Shown here: piece after piece, positions 11,201 through 20,959 of the stretch
How the letters are laid out: each line of letters starts with the position of its first letter
How positions within the stretch are numbered: the first letter of the stretch is position 1
From: Thelonectria olida
Lineage: Eukaryota > Ascomycota > Sordariomycetes > Hypocreales > Nectriaceae
Direction of reading: 5' to 3'
DNA length: 64,000 nucleotides
NCBI GenBank assembly: GCA_020736575.1
Contig: JAGPYM010000002.1
Location: forward strand, 1,612,001 to 1,676,000
Position numbers and translations under genes: made by a program
The notes under the pieces: generated by a model
The model's database searches: none
What the model was told of the DNA's origin: nothing
What the model saw: only the letters and a program-made list of their open reading frames with translations

Positions 11201-12477
11201 CGATTGGTACGGTACTTCCGTAATTCTCAGTGTCTCGGCAATGATCCCCCGTCTAGTGAAAGGTGGTGTCACACGCGGGCATGGACAAGCTAGGACCCCT
11301 TGAAAAGCTATTCCATGGAAGAAGACGCAAGCTCTCACACAGCATTATGATTAATTGACCAGTTAAACGATGACCTTCAACACCACAGAACATCAATAAA
11401 CAAACGAGATGGCACTCATATAACCAGATTGCTGGTTCTTCCAATTGAAGGCCATATTTCGAGCGAACCCTGCTCTCAACACATGGACCGTTTCTCCGTC
11501 TTCCTCCCTCTTTGCCCTACCTGAATTGAGTCACCCACGCCATCTTCCGCTCTGGTACGATCTCCAATGTCAATCAGACTCTCGCGTCTCGCCTGATGAG
11601 GTGAGTTTCGAGTCGCCATCATCACCAGCTTTCATCTCTTCCATCTTGTCACATCCATCGCACCGGTAACCATCTTTTTCATTTCTCCCCTTGGCCCTTG
11701 CAGTGAACGCTGGCGATGGGATCCCGATCCCTACGTCACCATCTGGCCATGTTGCTCTTTGGTCAGGTTGCTCATCCAACAAACGAGAGAAAAGCAAAAG
11801 TCGAATCATGCCTATACATTTTCCGGTCTTGCGGATCTTGGGTTTGCTCGGTTCCTTATGCTGTGACACTCCTCACTACGTACCTTCACAATAGGTTAAG
11901 GGTTCCCGTGGGACCGAAGCATCGTGACAGGGGGCCAATACGTACTACACAGTTACACGTCAACAGCAACAGAGGCATGATGAATGACTTGCATATAGTT
12001 GTCCCTACAATGCCCATCATATTCTGCCGTGCCTAAGGTAGGTACTGCCAACTGTGCTCTGTAATGTGCAACACATTGCGCCGGCCAGAATCCCGGCCAT
12101 GATGATCCTCCGTACCCCATTCTCACCTCACCTCACTTCTCCATTCATCGTATCTCTCAGGGCCCCTTTGGCCCTTTATCATCCCGATTCTCTCCGGCAA
12201 CCACATCACATCACCTATCGTTGCCAACTTCACGGTCCTTACTTGTACCGTCGTCGCCCTACATGCTACCTTCCCTGCGAACCTGATGCAGACACGTCCT
12301 TCGTACCTGCTGTAACGGTCAGCCAACCCAGCCCACTTTTCAATACTCCTCTCCAGTCTCCTCCGTGCCATGCCACAGTGCCGCACTCCTACATCCCACA
12401 TCTCATGATCCTCCCCCATGCCATCGGCAGACGGCAGTTTCCTTTCTACGGCCGCTCGCACCCAACTATTCCCGTCC
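8221..12477. other. Gene-poor interval upstream of the 1295-residue gene and downstream of the HET gene
   Basis: A 4.26-kb stretch without a credible gene. The first ~600 bp should be the promoter and leader of the minus-strand gene ending at 8220; it is A/G-rich on the plus strand, so pyrimidine-rich in the transcript. Open frames of 100-280 codons exist on both strands at 8.8-9.7 kb, but they overlap each other and have arginine-, serine- and cysteine-heavy random composition. No tRNA, transposon end or conserved domain was seen. Poly-pyrimidine tracts occur near 10480 and 10720. Confidence 0.5.
9192..9224. repeat. Hexanucleotide microsatellite (ATGCCA)5.5
   Basis: Five perfect copies plus a half copy of ATGCCA. 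Because the unit is six bases, every reading frame stays open and gives dipeptide runs: Asn-Ala or Gln-Cys on the plus strand, His-Trp or Ala-Leu on the minus strand. This inflates the length of several overlapping open frames here. Confidence 0.95.
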
Positions 12478-14739
12478 TCACGCAATTCTCACCCGTTGCA
12501 CCGCCGCCGTCCGTTTCTCCGGTATCCATCCCTCCCCGTTCATGAAGCCGTGCACGTACGCTTCGCCAACCAGTCGGTAATCGCTCGACGTCGACATCGC
12601 CCCTGGCCTGAGCACAAACGGCGTCCGTCCGCCGTCAAGTAGCCAGATTTCGTCGCCGTCTTGAAGTTCCTGATGGCCCAGGCCCCAGTACCCTTCCCGG
12701 CTCACAAATGCCACCCGGCCCGGTAACGCTCTAGAAGCCTTTCTAACCAGATCTGCCACTACCTTCCTGAGCGCTACCAGGTCCGTTGCCCAGTCTTCCG
12801 GTAGCTCAACTGCCTCCCGAGAAGCAGGGATCCAAGCTTCCCCAGCCGTTGACGATGCTATTTCGCCCAAGATAGAGAGTAGTCTATCGTTAGCTGTCTC
12901 GGTCAGACTTTTCATTCTTCGGCCTAGCAGAAAGGCCCACAGTCCCCGGAATGCCTCTGCGTAGGTCAGCGGGCCGCCGTCTAAGACGAAAGAATCCGTC
13001 ACCAAGGTGAAGCTGAGGGCCTCAAGTGCTGCCTGCCCAGTGGGACCATACGTGCCCATTGCCGCACACTTGTGCAGGAGCCACTCGACCGGAGCCGTAT
13101 CAGACTCGACAATATTGGCGGGGAAATCCGGGCTCTTTCGGTGGATGATATCAAGTCTCAGGCCAGAAACGACAAGACAGTTGCTTACGAACTCGACCAC
13201 TCCCTCTTTGTTGTTTCCCCTGGTCCAGGTCAGCGTGGCATCGAAATCCACGTCGACATTGTCTCGAAGACGAGCATGCAGCGGAACTGGGGCCGTCGGC
13301 TTAGAATAGTCAGGTACCCAGGAAGGTAGGTCGACCCTCGAGGCCTGCCACGTTGTTTTGCCTACGTCGTTGAGGACATCCAAAACCGGCATGCCTCGCA
13401 ATAGGCTTTTGGTAAAGTCGATGTAGACCTGCCGTGCAGATATGATGTAGCTGGGCGACGCATACCTCTTCCCATCGGGAAGCGCGAGACGTCCGAGTGC
13501 CAGCCATCCGTATACCGAGTCCCTATCCTCCCAAACCCTTCTGCCTCGCATAATACGCATCATTTTGAGCATAAGACAGAAGAACTCTTCTTGGCTGGTC
13601 TGGAGAGGTCCGAACCACTTCGCGACTTCTCCCCTTCGCGTTTCTCCAGTACCATTCACCCACAACTTCCGGATCAAGGCGTACTTTTCCATCTCTTCGA
13701 TCACCCCAGTATATCTTGCGCCTATTTTCTTCAGTGTCTTCGTCCTAGCGTGAAACTTATTGAAGAAGCGACGTGCTGCTGGGCCAGAAGTGGCAACGAA
13801 CCGCTCCAAGACCATCCAATCCCACGAGAGGCTCCCACATGCAAGCTCGACGTTTCGGCTGAGCAATATCTCTTGCATCCATCCATGACGGTAGAGGATC
13901 TCATGTCTTGTAGCGAAAGCGACAAAATGTAGTGCCTCTTCCTCCCAAAGCTTCAGTCCCGGCTCTGCCGCCGAGACCCAAGACTTCTGGCCCTTGTCCG
14001 GGATGTTCCACATGATTTCATGGATTGCACTGTCCTCGTCTTCGAGGTAGTTTGGGAGAAACTCCTTGATAACCTTGTCCACGCCCTCCGGTGGTTCGTC
14101 GGGCCCGAGCCACACAATGGTCTTTTCGGCAGCTTTGTAGATGCACCCGAGCTGCTCAACCTGACGAGCACGTTCCGAGGCATCTTTGAAGTTGACGCAT
14201 ATGGAATCAACCCACAGGTACGTCTCCTGTTCCTTGGAGTCAACCTTCCTGTCTGGATCGAAAGGTGTACTGTTTAACGGGCGGTATCTTTGTTTGCGAT
14301 ACGCCAACTCAAGAAAGTCCGCGACGCTTGACGTAACTTGTATGTTATCCTTCAAAGTCACCAACCTCTTATCCGAGGCGACAGCCGAAAGCGCAGATGC
14401 AAGGCGACCAGTCAACGAACTCGTCCAAGATTCTGCAACGGGCTCAACAACGTTGCTGCTTCGAGATTCTGGGGCAGGGAAGTGTGTACACCCCGTCTTT
14501 TCCCACTCAGCAACGGCTGGCTGGTAGATGTGAGGGCCGCGAGTATATGACAAGACATGAAAGCGCGGCGCTTCTTGAAGAGGGAATTGACGAAAGACGA
14601 TGCGGAAGCCCTGCTCTAACTCATTGGACGGTGCGAGCTGGATTAGTCGAATGGTACCGCTGGCTGGGAGAGGCGTGAGAGATGGACGATCGGGCACAGC
14701 GATGTTCGCTCGGAAGGAATCCCATGCGGAGGCGAACAT
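12478..14739 (-). CDS. HET-domain (heterokaryon incompatibility) protein
   Basis: A single-exon, 753-residue member of the HET family, which in ascomycetes triggers cell death after fusion of unlike strains. The three family blocks are present in order. HVLSYTRG is at about residues 61-68; the usual form is YxWG, so the Trp is replaced here. Next is LWVDSICVNFKDASERARQV at about 175-194, then GCIYKAAEKTIVWLGP at about 198-213. The C-terminal half carries the LPSWVPDYS motif common in HET proteins and ends with GEAYVHGFMNGEG. No NACHT, ankyrin or WD40 partner domain is fused to it. The ATG at 14739 (GACATGTTC) begins the only long frame. It lies alone, with a 4.3-kb gap downstream. Recognition specificity is unknown. 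Confidence 0.93.
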   Translation of the reverse strand: MFASAWDSFRANIAVPDRPSLTPLPASGTIRLIQLAPSNELEQGFRIVFRQFPLQEAPRFHVLSYTRGPHIYQPAVAEWEKTGCTHFPAPESRSSNVVEPVAESWTSSLTGRLASALSAVASDKRLVTLKDNIQVTSSVADFLELAYRKQRYRPLNSTPFDPDRKVDSKEQETYLWVDSICVNFKDASERARQVEQLGCIYKAAEKTIVWLGPDEPPEGVDKVIKEFLPNYLEDEDSAIHEIMWNIPDKGQKSWVSAAEPGLKLWEEEALHFVAFATRHEILYRHGWMQEILLSRNVELACGSLSWDWMVLERFVATSGPAARRFFNKFHARTKTLKKIGARYTGVIEEMEKYALIRKLWVNGTGETRRGEVAKWFGPLQTSQEEFFCLMLKMMRIMRGRRVWEDRDSVYGWLALGRLALPDGKRYASPSYIISARQVYIDFTKSLLRGMPVLDVLNDVGKTTWQASRVDLPSWVPDYSKPTAPVPLHARLRDNVDVDFDATLTWTRGNNKEGVVEFVSNCLVVSGLRLDIIHRKSPDFPANIVESDTAPVEWLLHKCAAMGTYGPTGQAALEALSFTLVTDSFVLDGGPLTYAEAFRGLWAFLLGRRMKSLTETANDRLLSILGEIASSTAGEAWIPASREAVELPEDWATDLVALRKVVADLVRKASRALPGRVAFVSREGYWGLGHQELQDGDEIWLLDGGRTPFVLRPGAMSTSSDYRLVGEAYVHGFMNGEGWIPEKRTAAVQRVRIA

Positions 14740-15402
14740 GTCGCCAGTCTGGTTAATGGATGTGATGAGGATCTCAGTGAAGCGGGCGAAAGTGTCTTCA
14801 TGTCTTATAGGTGAGTGTAGTCCGTAGGAGGTGGCTGTACAAGTACGTATGCAAGTCCGCCCACCAACACGACCAGGTAGATAGACAATGGATCAACAAG
14901 CTAGGCAATTTCAGGCTTGCGTGATACTCTTGCTGAAACGATGCAATTTCCAGCCCCAAACATCGTGGGGTGAGGAGAGTACCTACCTACATAAGCGAAT
15001 CTCGAGGTCGGGCACTGATGCTAAGTCACTACGCAGTATCTTCGACGAATACTAAGAGTTTTATTGTTCTGCTAATGGTATCTAAGATAATACTAAAGCC
15101 TCGATCAAGTCTAATGCTGATAATGGTTTCTCATCGCTCGATTGATGTTGTATGAAGGTCCAAAGGATACCTGTCAGAGATCTGCCGCACAGTGCATCGC
15201 ACCTGTCTCCAACAAAGCTCAGGCAGCCTTAACTGAGCCAAAACCCGCCACGCACAGACCTCCGGAGACCAAACATCATCACGCACAGCTTTCGACATCG
15301 CGAGAACGCAGCAAAAAAGAAAGAAATCAACGAAGAACAACTGAACCATCATCATGATAGCACAAAAAGGCAAAAATACACGCTTGATGGCATTGGGGCA
15401 AG
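14740..15402. other. Promoter side of the HET gene; AT-rich spacer
   Basis: 663 bp between the HET start and the tRNA. The stretch around 15000-15130 is clearly AT-richer than the surroundings. No gene or named regulatory site was recognised. Confidence 0.4.
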
Positions 15403-15543
15403 TGCTCCCGGCAGGGCTTGAACCTGCGACCTGGTAAGAAAGCGAGAGTTCGGGGGAGCATGTGAGAGTTTACTCGCATCACTGATTCTTGCCCGATAGG
15501 GGAAGTATTAGTACGAAGCTCTAACCAACTGAGCTACGGAAGC
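15403..15543 (-). tRNA. Intron-containing tRNA, probably tRNA-Ile(AAT)
   Basis: Read on the minus strand, the 5' half is 15543-15506 and the 3' half 15437-15403, with a 68-nt intron at 15438-15505 after position 37. The acceptor arms GCTTCCG and CGGGAGC pair with one G-T. The D arm is GCTC-AGTTGGTTA-GAGC (A box TAGCTCAGTTGG), and the T arm is GCAGG-TTCAAGC-CCTGC (B box). The anticodon loop CTAATA|T gives AAT, hence isoleucine. The anticodon stem TCGTA/TACCA has one C-C mismatch, and the intron is long for a fungal tRNA. The tRNA itself is secure; the isotype and exact splice points are less so. Confidence 0.8.
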
Positions 15544-15874
15544 CATCTAACTTGATGGGCAACCAGCGTCGGTATCCGTGTTTATATCGGCTCAGCACCG
15601 TGGCTGGTGTCCAAAAACAGCACAGAAGCCTCATCAATACAAAAGCCATCTTCCAAGCATCACAGGCTTGTTCTAGAAATTCTATTTAGGTATGGGATCC
15701 ATGGCAAGTAAGGCTGTGCATAGGTAGTGGCACTGTTGGCGGATGCTCACATCGAGCTTCACTTCTATCAGAATGGCAAATGAAGAGCAAACGCATCAAT
15801 GGAAATTATTTCCCCCGCGTCTATTTATACGCCGTACTTTTATATCGTTCCAAAGCTTACAAAAAGACCATAGA
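15544..15874. other. Short spacer between the tRNA and the UTP18 stop
   Basis: 331 bp with no gene seen. It includes the 5' flank of the tRNA (minus) and the 3' flank of UTP18. Confidence 0.4.
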
Positions 15875-17629
15875 CTAACTCCTAATCTCCCACAACTTGA
15901 TCTTGCCCACATCATTGCCAACCGCCAGCAAATCGCTCTCTCGTCCAAACGCAATCGCCGTGATCCTGCCGAACGGCGTCTGCTCCGTTGGCCAGTTGCG
16001 GTATACCGTGCAGCTCGGCAGATGCACCAGTCGCAGCGCATCCTTCTTGGCCTGGCTGGCAAAGGCCATGAGCTGACCGTCGGGTGAGAAGACGATCTGC
16101 GTGATGGGCGTGACGAGCTGCTCAAAGACTCGCCTCGGCGTGGGGCGCTCCTTGAGGGTTGTCTCTCCGTTGTTGATCTCGAGAAGCTCGTTGCGGTCGT
16201 AGATGTTAGTGATGCCGCTGTTGGATCCGACAGCGACCCAGCGGTCGTCGCCCAGGCTGCTGGGGCCTTGGTGGCCGCCGAGAGCCAGGACGATGCCACC
16301 GACACAACCCTCGTCATTCCACACCCCGATAAACGATCGGCTTTCCATGCTATATTCGCCGACCTGTCCGTCCTTGCCCAAGATGGTCAATCCGTCTCCC
16401 GTGCTCCACCATGCAAAGTCTGCGATGCCGTTCCGGCTCTGGAGTCGAGCCGCTGCGATCCACTGCATCGAAGTCGTGCTCAAAATGTTGATGATGCCGC
16501 CGCCCTTCTTGGTAGAAGCCACAATGGCCATGTATCTTCCACAGGGGCTCAGCTTGAACCGCTCCATGGTCTTGTGTTCGATCTGATGGCCCAAAATCTG
16601 ACTCGTCTTCTGCACCGTTCCTGACTGCAGGTCCCAGTGGTGGAAGTACCTCCTACGCCCGGCAAAGAAGATCTTGTCTCCGTGAGGATATAGAAATTCG
16701 GCTCTTCGCACATCTACCTGGTTGACCCGAACAGAAGTCAACTGAGGGTTGGGCGTGGGATGCGCAGCAGGCGCGATGTGGTGGAGGTAGAGGATCGAAG
16801 CAGTGCTTGAGGAGAGCAGGACAGGGTATTCTGGGTGGAAGGATAGATGGGCCACTGGGGCGTTATGCTTGTCTGGGATCTCTCTCGTTCGCTGGATATC
16901 GATAACTTCGGGTCGCAGTCGTCGCTTCGCCGTTCCACCGCCAGCCAATCGATTGACGTCGCGCAGGAACTTCTCGAGGGGTTGTGCCGAGATCTCAGAG
17001 TCCGAGTCGCTACCAGCATCGTCCGAAGAGTCAGATGCTGCAGAGGAGCGCCGTCTCCTCTTGCTTGGACGACCTTCGGCTTCTTTCGCCCACGCAGGCA
17101 GGGGATTCAGCTGGAGATACTGCTTTCGTAGCCGCCTGCTGTACTCTGCTCCGCTGACCACGTCTTCGTCCTCTGCTATCCGTAGCTTTCGTAATCTGTT
17201 CGCGCCGGCGAGTGATATTCCCAGTCTTTCGTCGTCGCTATCCTCCCATACGGGGGCGTTCGGGTCGGATGTTTTGGCCGACTTGTCAACTTGCGCAGCG
17301 GCACCAGCAGCGCTGGGACCGGCGTCGAACATGAACAGTTCGGCATCGTCAATGTCTTCGAGTCCACCAGCGTCCGTGTCTACCAGCTCGAGTTCCTTGC
17401 CCTCAGCCTCTCGGCTCGTGTCAAAAAGGCCACCAGCCTCAAACAATTGCGCCCGGAAGCCCGCCTTGTTGCCCAAGACCAAGCGCTCGAGTTCTTCTTC
17501 GTCCGAATCCTTCTCGAAGAGGGTCGTGGTCGACTTCTTCTTCCGGTCGTAAACCTCCGATTCGGCATCTGAGACGTCGATTTCCGAGGACGACGTGTCA
17601 GACATATCTTCGTCTTGAGGCGGTGCCAT
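15875..17629 (-). CDS. UTP18: UTP18, WD40 component of the small-subunit processome
   Basis: Nucleolar WD-repeat protein of the U3 snoRNP/SSU processome needed for early 18S rRNA processing. It is a single exon of 584 residues from the ATG at 17629 (AAAATGGCA). The N-terminal third is acidic and disordered (DSDEEELERLVLGNKAGFRAQLF is the family hallmark near residues 40-62) and carries Ser/Asp runs and a basic patch RPSKRRRRSS. WD40 repeats begin near residue 255 (APVAHLSFHPEYPVLLSSS) and end with AVGNDVGKIKLWEI at the C-terminus. Length and layout fit Utp18. A telobox sits about 180 bp upstream, as expected for a ribosome-biogenesis gene. Confidence 0.92.
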   Translation of the reverse strand: MAPPQDEDMSDTSSSEIDVSDAESEVYDRKKKSTTTLFEKDSDEEELERLVLGNKAGFRAQLFEAGGLFDTSREAEGKELELVDTDAGGLEDIDDAELFMFDAGPSAAGAAAQVDKSAKTSDPNAPVWEDSDDERLGISLAGANRLRKLRIAEDEDVVSGAEYSRRLRKQYLQLNPLPAWAKEAEGRPSKRRRRSSAASDSSDDAGSDSDSEISAQPLEKFLRDVNRLAGGGTAKRRLRPEVIDIQRTREIPDKHNAPVAHLSFHPEYPVLLSSSTASILYLHHIAPAAHPTPNPQLTSVRVNQVDVRRAEFLYPHGDKIFFAGRRRYFHHWDLQSGTVQKTSQILGHQIEHKTMERFKLSPCGRYMAIVASTKKGGGIINILSTTSMQWIAAARLQSRNGIADFAWWSTGDGLTILGKDGQVGEYSMESRSFIGVWNDEGCVGGIVLALGGHQGPSSLGDDRWVAVGSNSGITNIYDRNELLEINNGETTLKERPTPRRVFEQLVTPITQIVFSPDGQLMAFASQAKKDALRLVHLPSCTVYRNWPTEQTPFGRITAIAFGRESDLLAVGNDVGKIKLWEIRS

Positions 17630-17938
17630 TTTATGTTCCGTGTCGCTCTGGGCGTAAATCTAAAAAGTCTGGGTGAAATTTACAAGTCCAGATTTTTTTT
17701 AAAGAGGCAGCGCAGCCTTGCACTAGTGAACGGTTTCGATAGGCTCTCGCTGTGGGTGGGGTGGTGGGGTCATGGCCAATCACAAGCAGCGGGTGTTGAG
17801 AAGGCTCTCTAACCCTAACCCTTGAATTCATCGTCAATGGAACAAGTTCAGACGATTCCAATTGGGTATTTCCTTCACTACCTAGTTATTTTCTCACAAT
17901 ATACTCCCTACCCAGGCACCTAATAATCAAACAGATCT
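17630..17938. promoter_or_regulatory. UTP18 promoter region and pseudouridine gene 3' flank
   Basis: 309 bp. It holds a telobox (17809-17821), a CCAAT motif (17776-17780, plus strand) and an A/T tract near 17693-17702. It also contains the 3' flank of the downstream minus-strand gene. Confidence 0.5.
17809..17821. promoter_or_regulatory. Telobox / short interstitial telomere-like repeat
   Basis: CTAACCCTAACCC contains two tandem CCCTAA-type telomere units, in the core AACCCTAA form known as the telobox. Teloboxes bound by Tbf1-like Myb factors recur in promoters of ribosomal-protein and ribosome-biogenesis genes in plants and several fungi. This one lies about 180 bp upstream of UTP18. The placement argues for regulation rather than a telomere scar, although two units alone could arise by chance. 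Confidence 0.5.
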
Positions 17939-20539
17939 TTACAGAGATGCAGCAGCACTGAGCTCCTTCTCGAGCCTGTTCAGGTCGGCACTCACAGCGT
18001 CACGAGACTTTAGAGTCAGCACCGCACCCTTCTGCGCAATGTCAATCAAGTTCTCAACCTTGCCACCCTGCGCCAATCCCGAAATGAGAACGCCAAAGAA
18101 GGTGTCTCCAACCCCATTGACTGAGACAATCTTTTCAACCCTTTCCGCAGGAGGGAAGAGCCTCATGTACACACCACCGACGCTCTGGTGGTCGTTCGTC
18201 GCACGCGTGAGAATAAACTGCTCGGCATCACGATCCTTGAGGCGAGGGTCGTCGCGGCCGAGGATGGTGGTCAAGAGAACACCCTTGGATCCAAGTTTTG
18301 CGACGATTGTTGGGATATATGGCAGTAACTGCATGGACTGCACGGGTACGCCCGAGTCTGTCAGCTCTGCAGAAGTCAGCTTGACAAACCGATCGCGGGC
18401 ACCACCTCTGATGTTGAAGGCATCGATAATGTCGAACCACTCGGGACTCTCAAAGTAGCCGTTCTCCCTGGCTGCGGAATACATGGCATCCAATTCGTAA
18501 CTGTTTGGTGAGGCAATGTCAACGGTAGGTTCTGGGAAGACTCGCAGCGGCGGATGACCCTTCTGTGGGCAGAATAGATTCATCGACTTGGCTGTCGACA
18601 CGGGCTCAAACGCGACCTTGCACGATTGGTCTTGGCCAGCCTTGATCCAAGCTCGAATGTCCTTCTCGCTCCAGTTGCCATCAACCACGAGCCACTTGGG
18701 CTTAGTTCCTGCGACTGCAGACTTCCAGTAGTCCGGGAACGAATGATTGGAGAAGATGCCCATGTCTGCCATGGCCATGACAAGGTTCTTGTCAGCATCA
18801 TTGATGGCAACGTATTGGGCAGTACGGTTTGAGGTATGATACTCGGAGCCCAGTTGTCGGATAAAGGCCGTGTCCAAGCCCACGGCCTTGAGGCCATTCA
18901 GGACTGTCGAGCCAGCTCTGTGATGATCAGTCAAATCGAACAGGCCCCTCTGTCTCCAACAAGTGTACTTACATATCATCACCAACCATGCTACACAAGC
19001 GCACTCGAGCCTGTTGGCTGACCGTATGAGCAGCAAGGGCGACATTGTGGCCAACTCCTCCGATCGATTGGCTGATGCATGCTGGGTTCGAAGTATGAAG
19101 CACGGGCGAGATATCCCCAGACTTGGGGGCAGAATAGTCACAGCTCAGATCGATGGCTACGGACCCAGCAACAAGAATGTCTGCCTTGCTAACGCTGTTG
19201 GACGTGGCTTCGGGCGCTGTTGGCTGGCTGGGCGATTGCTTATTGGAAGAAACGGTGTATGCATTGCTATGTACAATTAGATTACCCCCCATCCTTTCAA
19301 CGTCGCACTTACGAAATCGTTACGGGCTCGGACTCGGATGACAACAATCGTGATAACTCGACGGCGATGTTGCTGGCGCGGGTGAGGTTGGATGTCACAA
19401 GGGCTTTGTTTGCGACGACCGCCTTGGCCCCAGTGAGCTCCTTCAACCGTCCCAGAATGAAGGGAGTATTGGCACTGCCTGAGAAGCCCTTCTCGTTGGC
19501 CTCGCTAACAGCTTGCTCGATGGCGGCCTGCATTTCCGGGGCTGGGATCCCAAACTCCTCGGGAATGGGGTTCGCGAACAACATGCCAGACTCGATGCCC
19601 AGAGTCTCCTGCGCAAGGATGATGGCAGCGGCTTCCTTCTCGGTCTGGACAACCGAGGGACTCTTGACGCCGCTTTCTCGTGCCCAAAAGGCAGGGAAGT
19701 CAACTTTGCCAGTCCTGCCATCGGCGAATGTCGATACATAGGCTCCCTGGGTCTCAAGAAACTCAAGAGTGCGTGGAATGTCGAGGAAGCCCTTACATCC
19801 ACTGCTAATGACGGCAACGCGAGTGCGTCCAAGCTCTGTGAGGTCTGCTGAAATGTCCAAAGAGTCTTCTCCCCCCCGATGGACACCTCCAAGACCGCCA
19901 GTGCCAAAGACTCGAATGCCAGCTAGCCTTGCCAGCAGCATGGTACCTGAGATGGTCGTGCCGCCATGGATCTTACGTCCGGTCAAACCCTGGACAAGGT
20001 CCTACGTCAGCCCCAACATTGCAACACGATTGACTATTATTCGAGTAAACGAGGTAGATAGTCGGTCATCTCGACAATACGTCCTCATAGGCGTGGATTG
20101 TACACGGGGAACAAGGCCAACTTACCATTCCTACGAGATAGGCGATGTCCCGACGAGATGCCTTGACAGCACTTCCACTCTCAATCATGCGAACAATGTC
20201 ATCTATCGACACGCCGACTTTGGGCACACCGTCAACGATAGCGATGATGGCTGGAACAGCTCCGTGGTTTCGGACCAGGTCTGAGTGCTCACGGGCCAGA
20301 TCGTTGCCCAAGGCACCGTGCGTGTAGATGGTCGACTCCAACGCCACGACGGGCTTGTTGTGGGCCACGGCGTGAGCTACCTCGTCCGAGACCTTGAGAA
20401 GGTCCCGAAGACCGGCTAAGGATGCCGAGGCGGATGCAGTGAAGAGCCGCCGTTGAGATGGTGCCGTGAGGCGGGGGCCGCAAAAGAGCCTAGGCCCATG
20501 CCGGGCCACGAGAGTCGATAGCCGCGGAGACGGCAGCAT
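17939..20539 (-). CDS. Bifunctional pseudouridine-5'-phosphate glycosidase / PfkB-type pseudouridine kinase
   Basis: A fusion enzyme for pseudouridine breakdown. The PfkB-type kinase phosphorylates pseudouridine, and the glycosidase splits the C-C bond of the 5'-phosphate into uracil and ribose 5-phosphate. Exons, minus strand: 20126-20539, 19313-19989, 18973-19266, 17939-18917; introns are 136, 46, 55 nt; the product is 787 residues. Residues 1-45 are Arg/Ser-rich with no acidic residues before the first domain, suggesting a mitochondrial presequence. The PsuG-like half shows ALESTIYTHG, SRRDIAYLVG, GGTTISGTM and GTGGLGGVHRG. The kinase half (from about residue 375) has DILVAGSVAIDL, SIGGVGHNVA and the catalytic VNGVGDTFFG loop. 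It resembles the S. pombe fused protein SPBC1861.05. All splice phases agree. Confidence 0.92.
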
Positions 20540-20959
20540 GGCTATAGTAGGAAGCAGAATCGAAAGTGTTATGATGGCGCACTCAGCAAGCAGGATTGGT
20601 TACAAGAGACTCGCCAGTATTGTGCTAGATGTCGCGTGTTCAGTGAAAACGAATGGAGGCCAAGTCAATGGCGGGGGTCGCCGAAGCGGATATGTTCTCG
20701 GTCCGTGTACCGTGACTTTTCAACCAGTTCGCACTGTCAAGTATCAAACCAGAAGGCAAGATCCCATATGTACCTAACTAAGGGTCAACATCCAGACAGC
20801 TTATATCTTCATCCTCCGGAACGCAAAACACCAACAAGGGAGGTTTCCAGTGTACAAAGGATTAGCTTCTAGGTTATCTTGCCAAGCCAGTCGCCTCGTC
20901 CACTGAAAATTGTGCTGTTGTAGTCGGAAATGGCGCCACGTCCTGAGCATGAGATCCGC
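20540..20959. other. Promoter side of the pseudouridine gene
   Basis: 420 bp between the pseudouridine gene start and the end of the esterase pseudogene. No gene or clear motif was seen. Confidence 0.4.

Noticed and set aside
15875..16317. 173-codon minus-strand frame overlapping the UTP18 C-terminus
   Set aside because: Ser/Arg-rich frame-shift shadow of the WD40 coding sequence.
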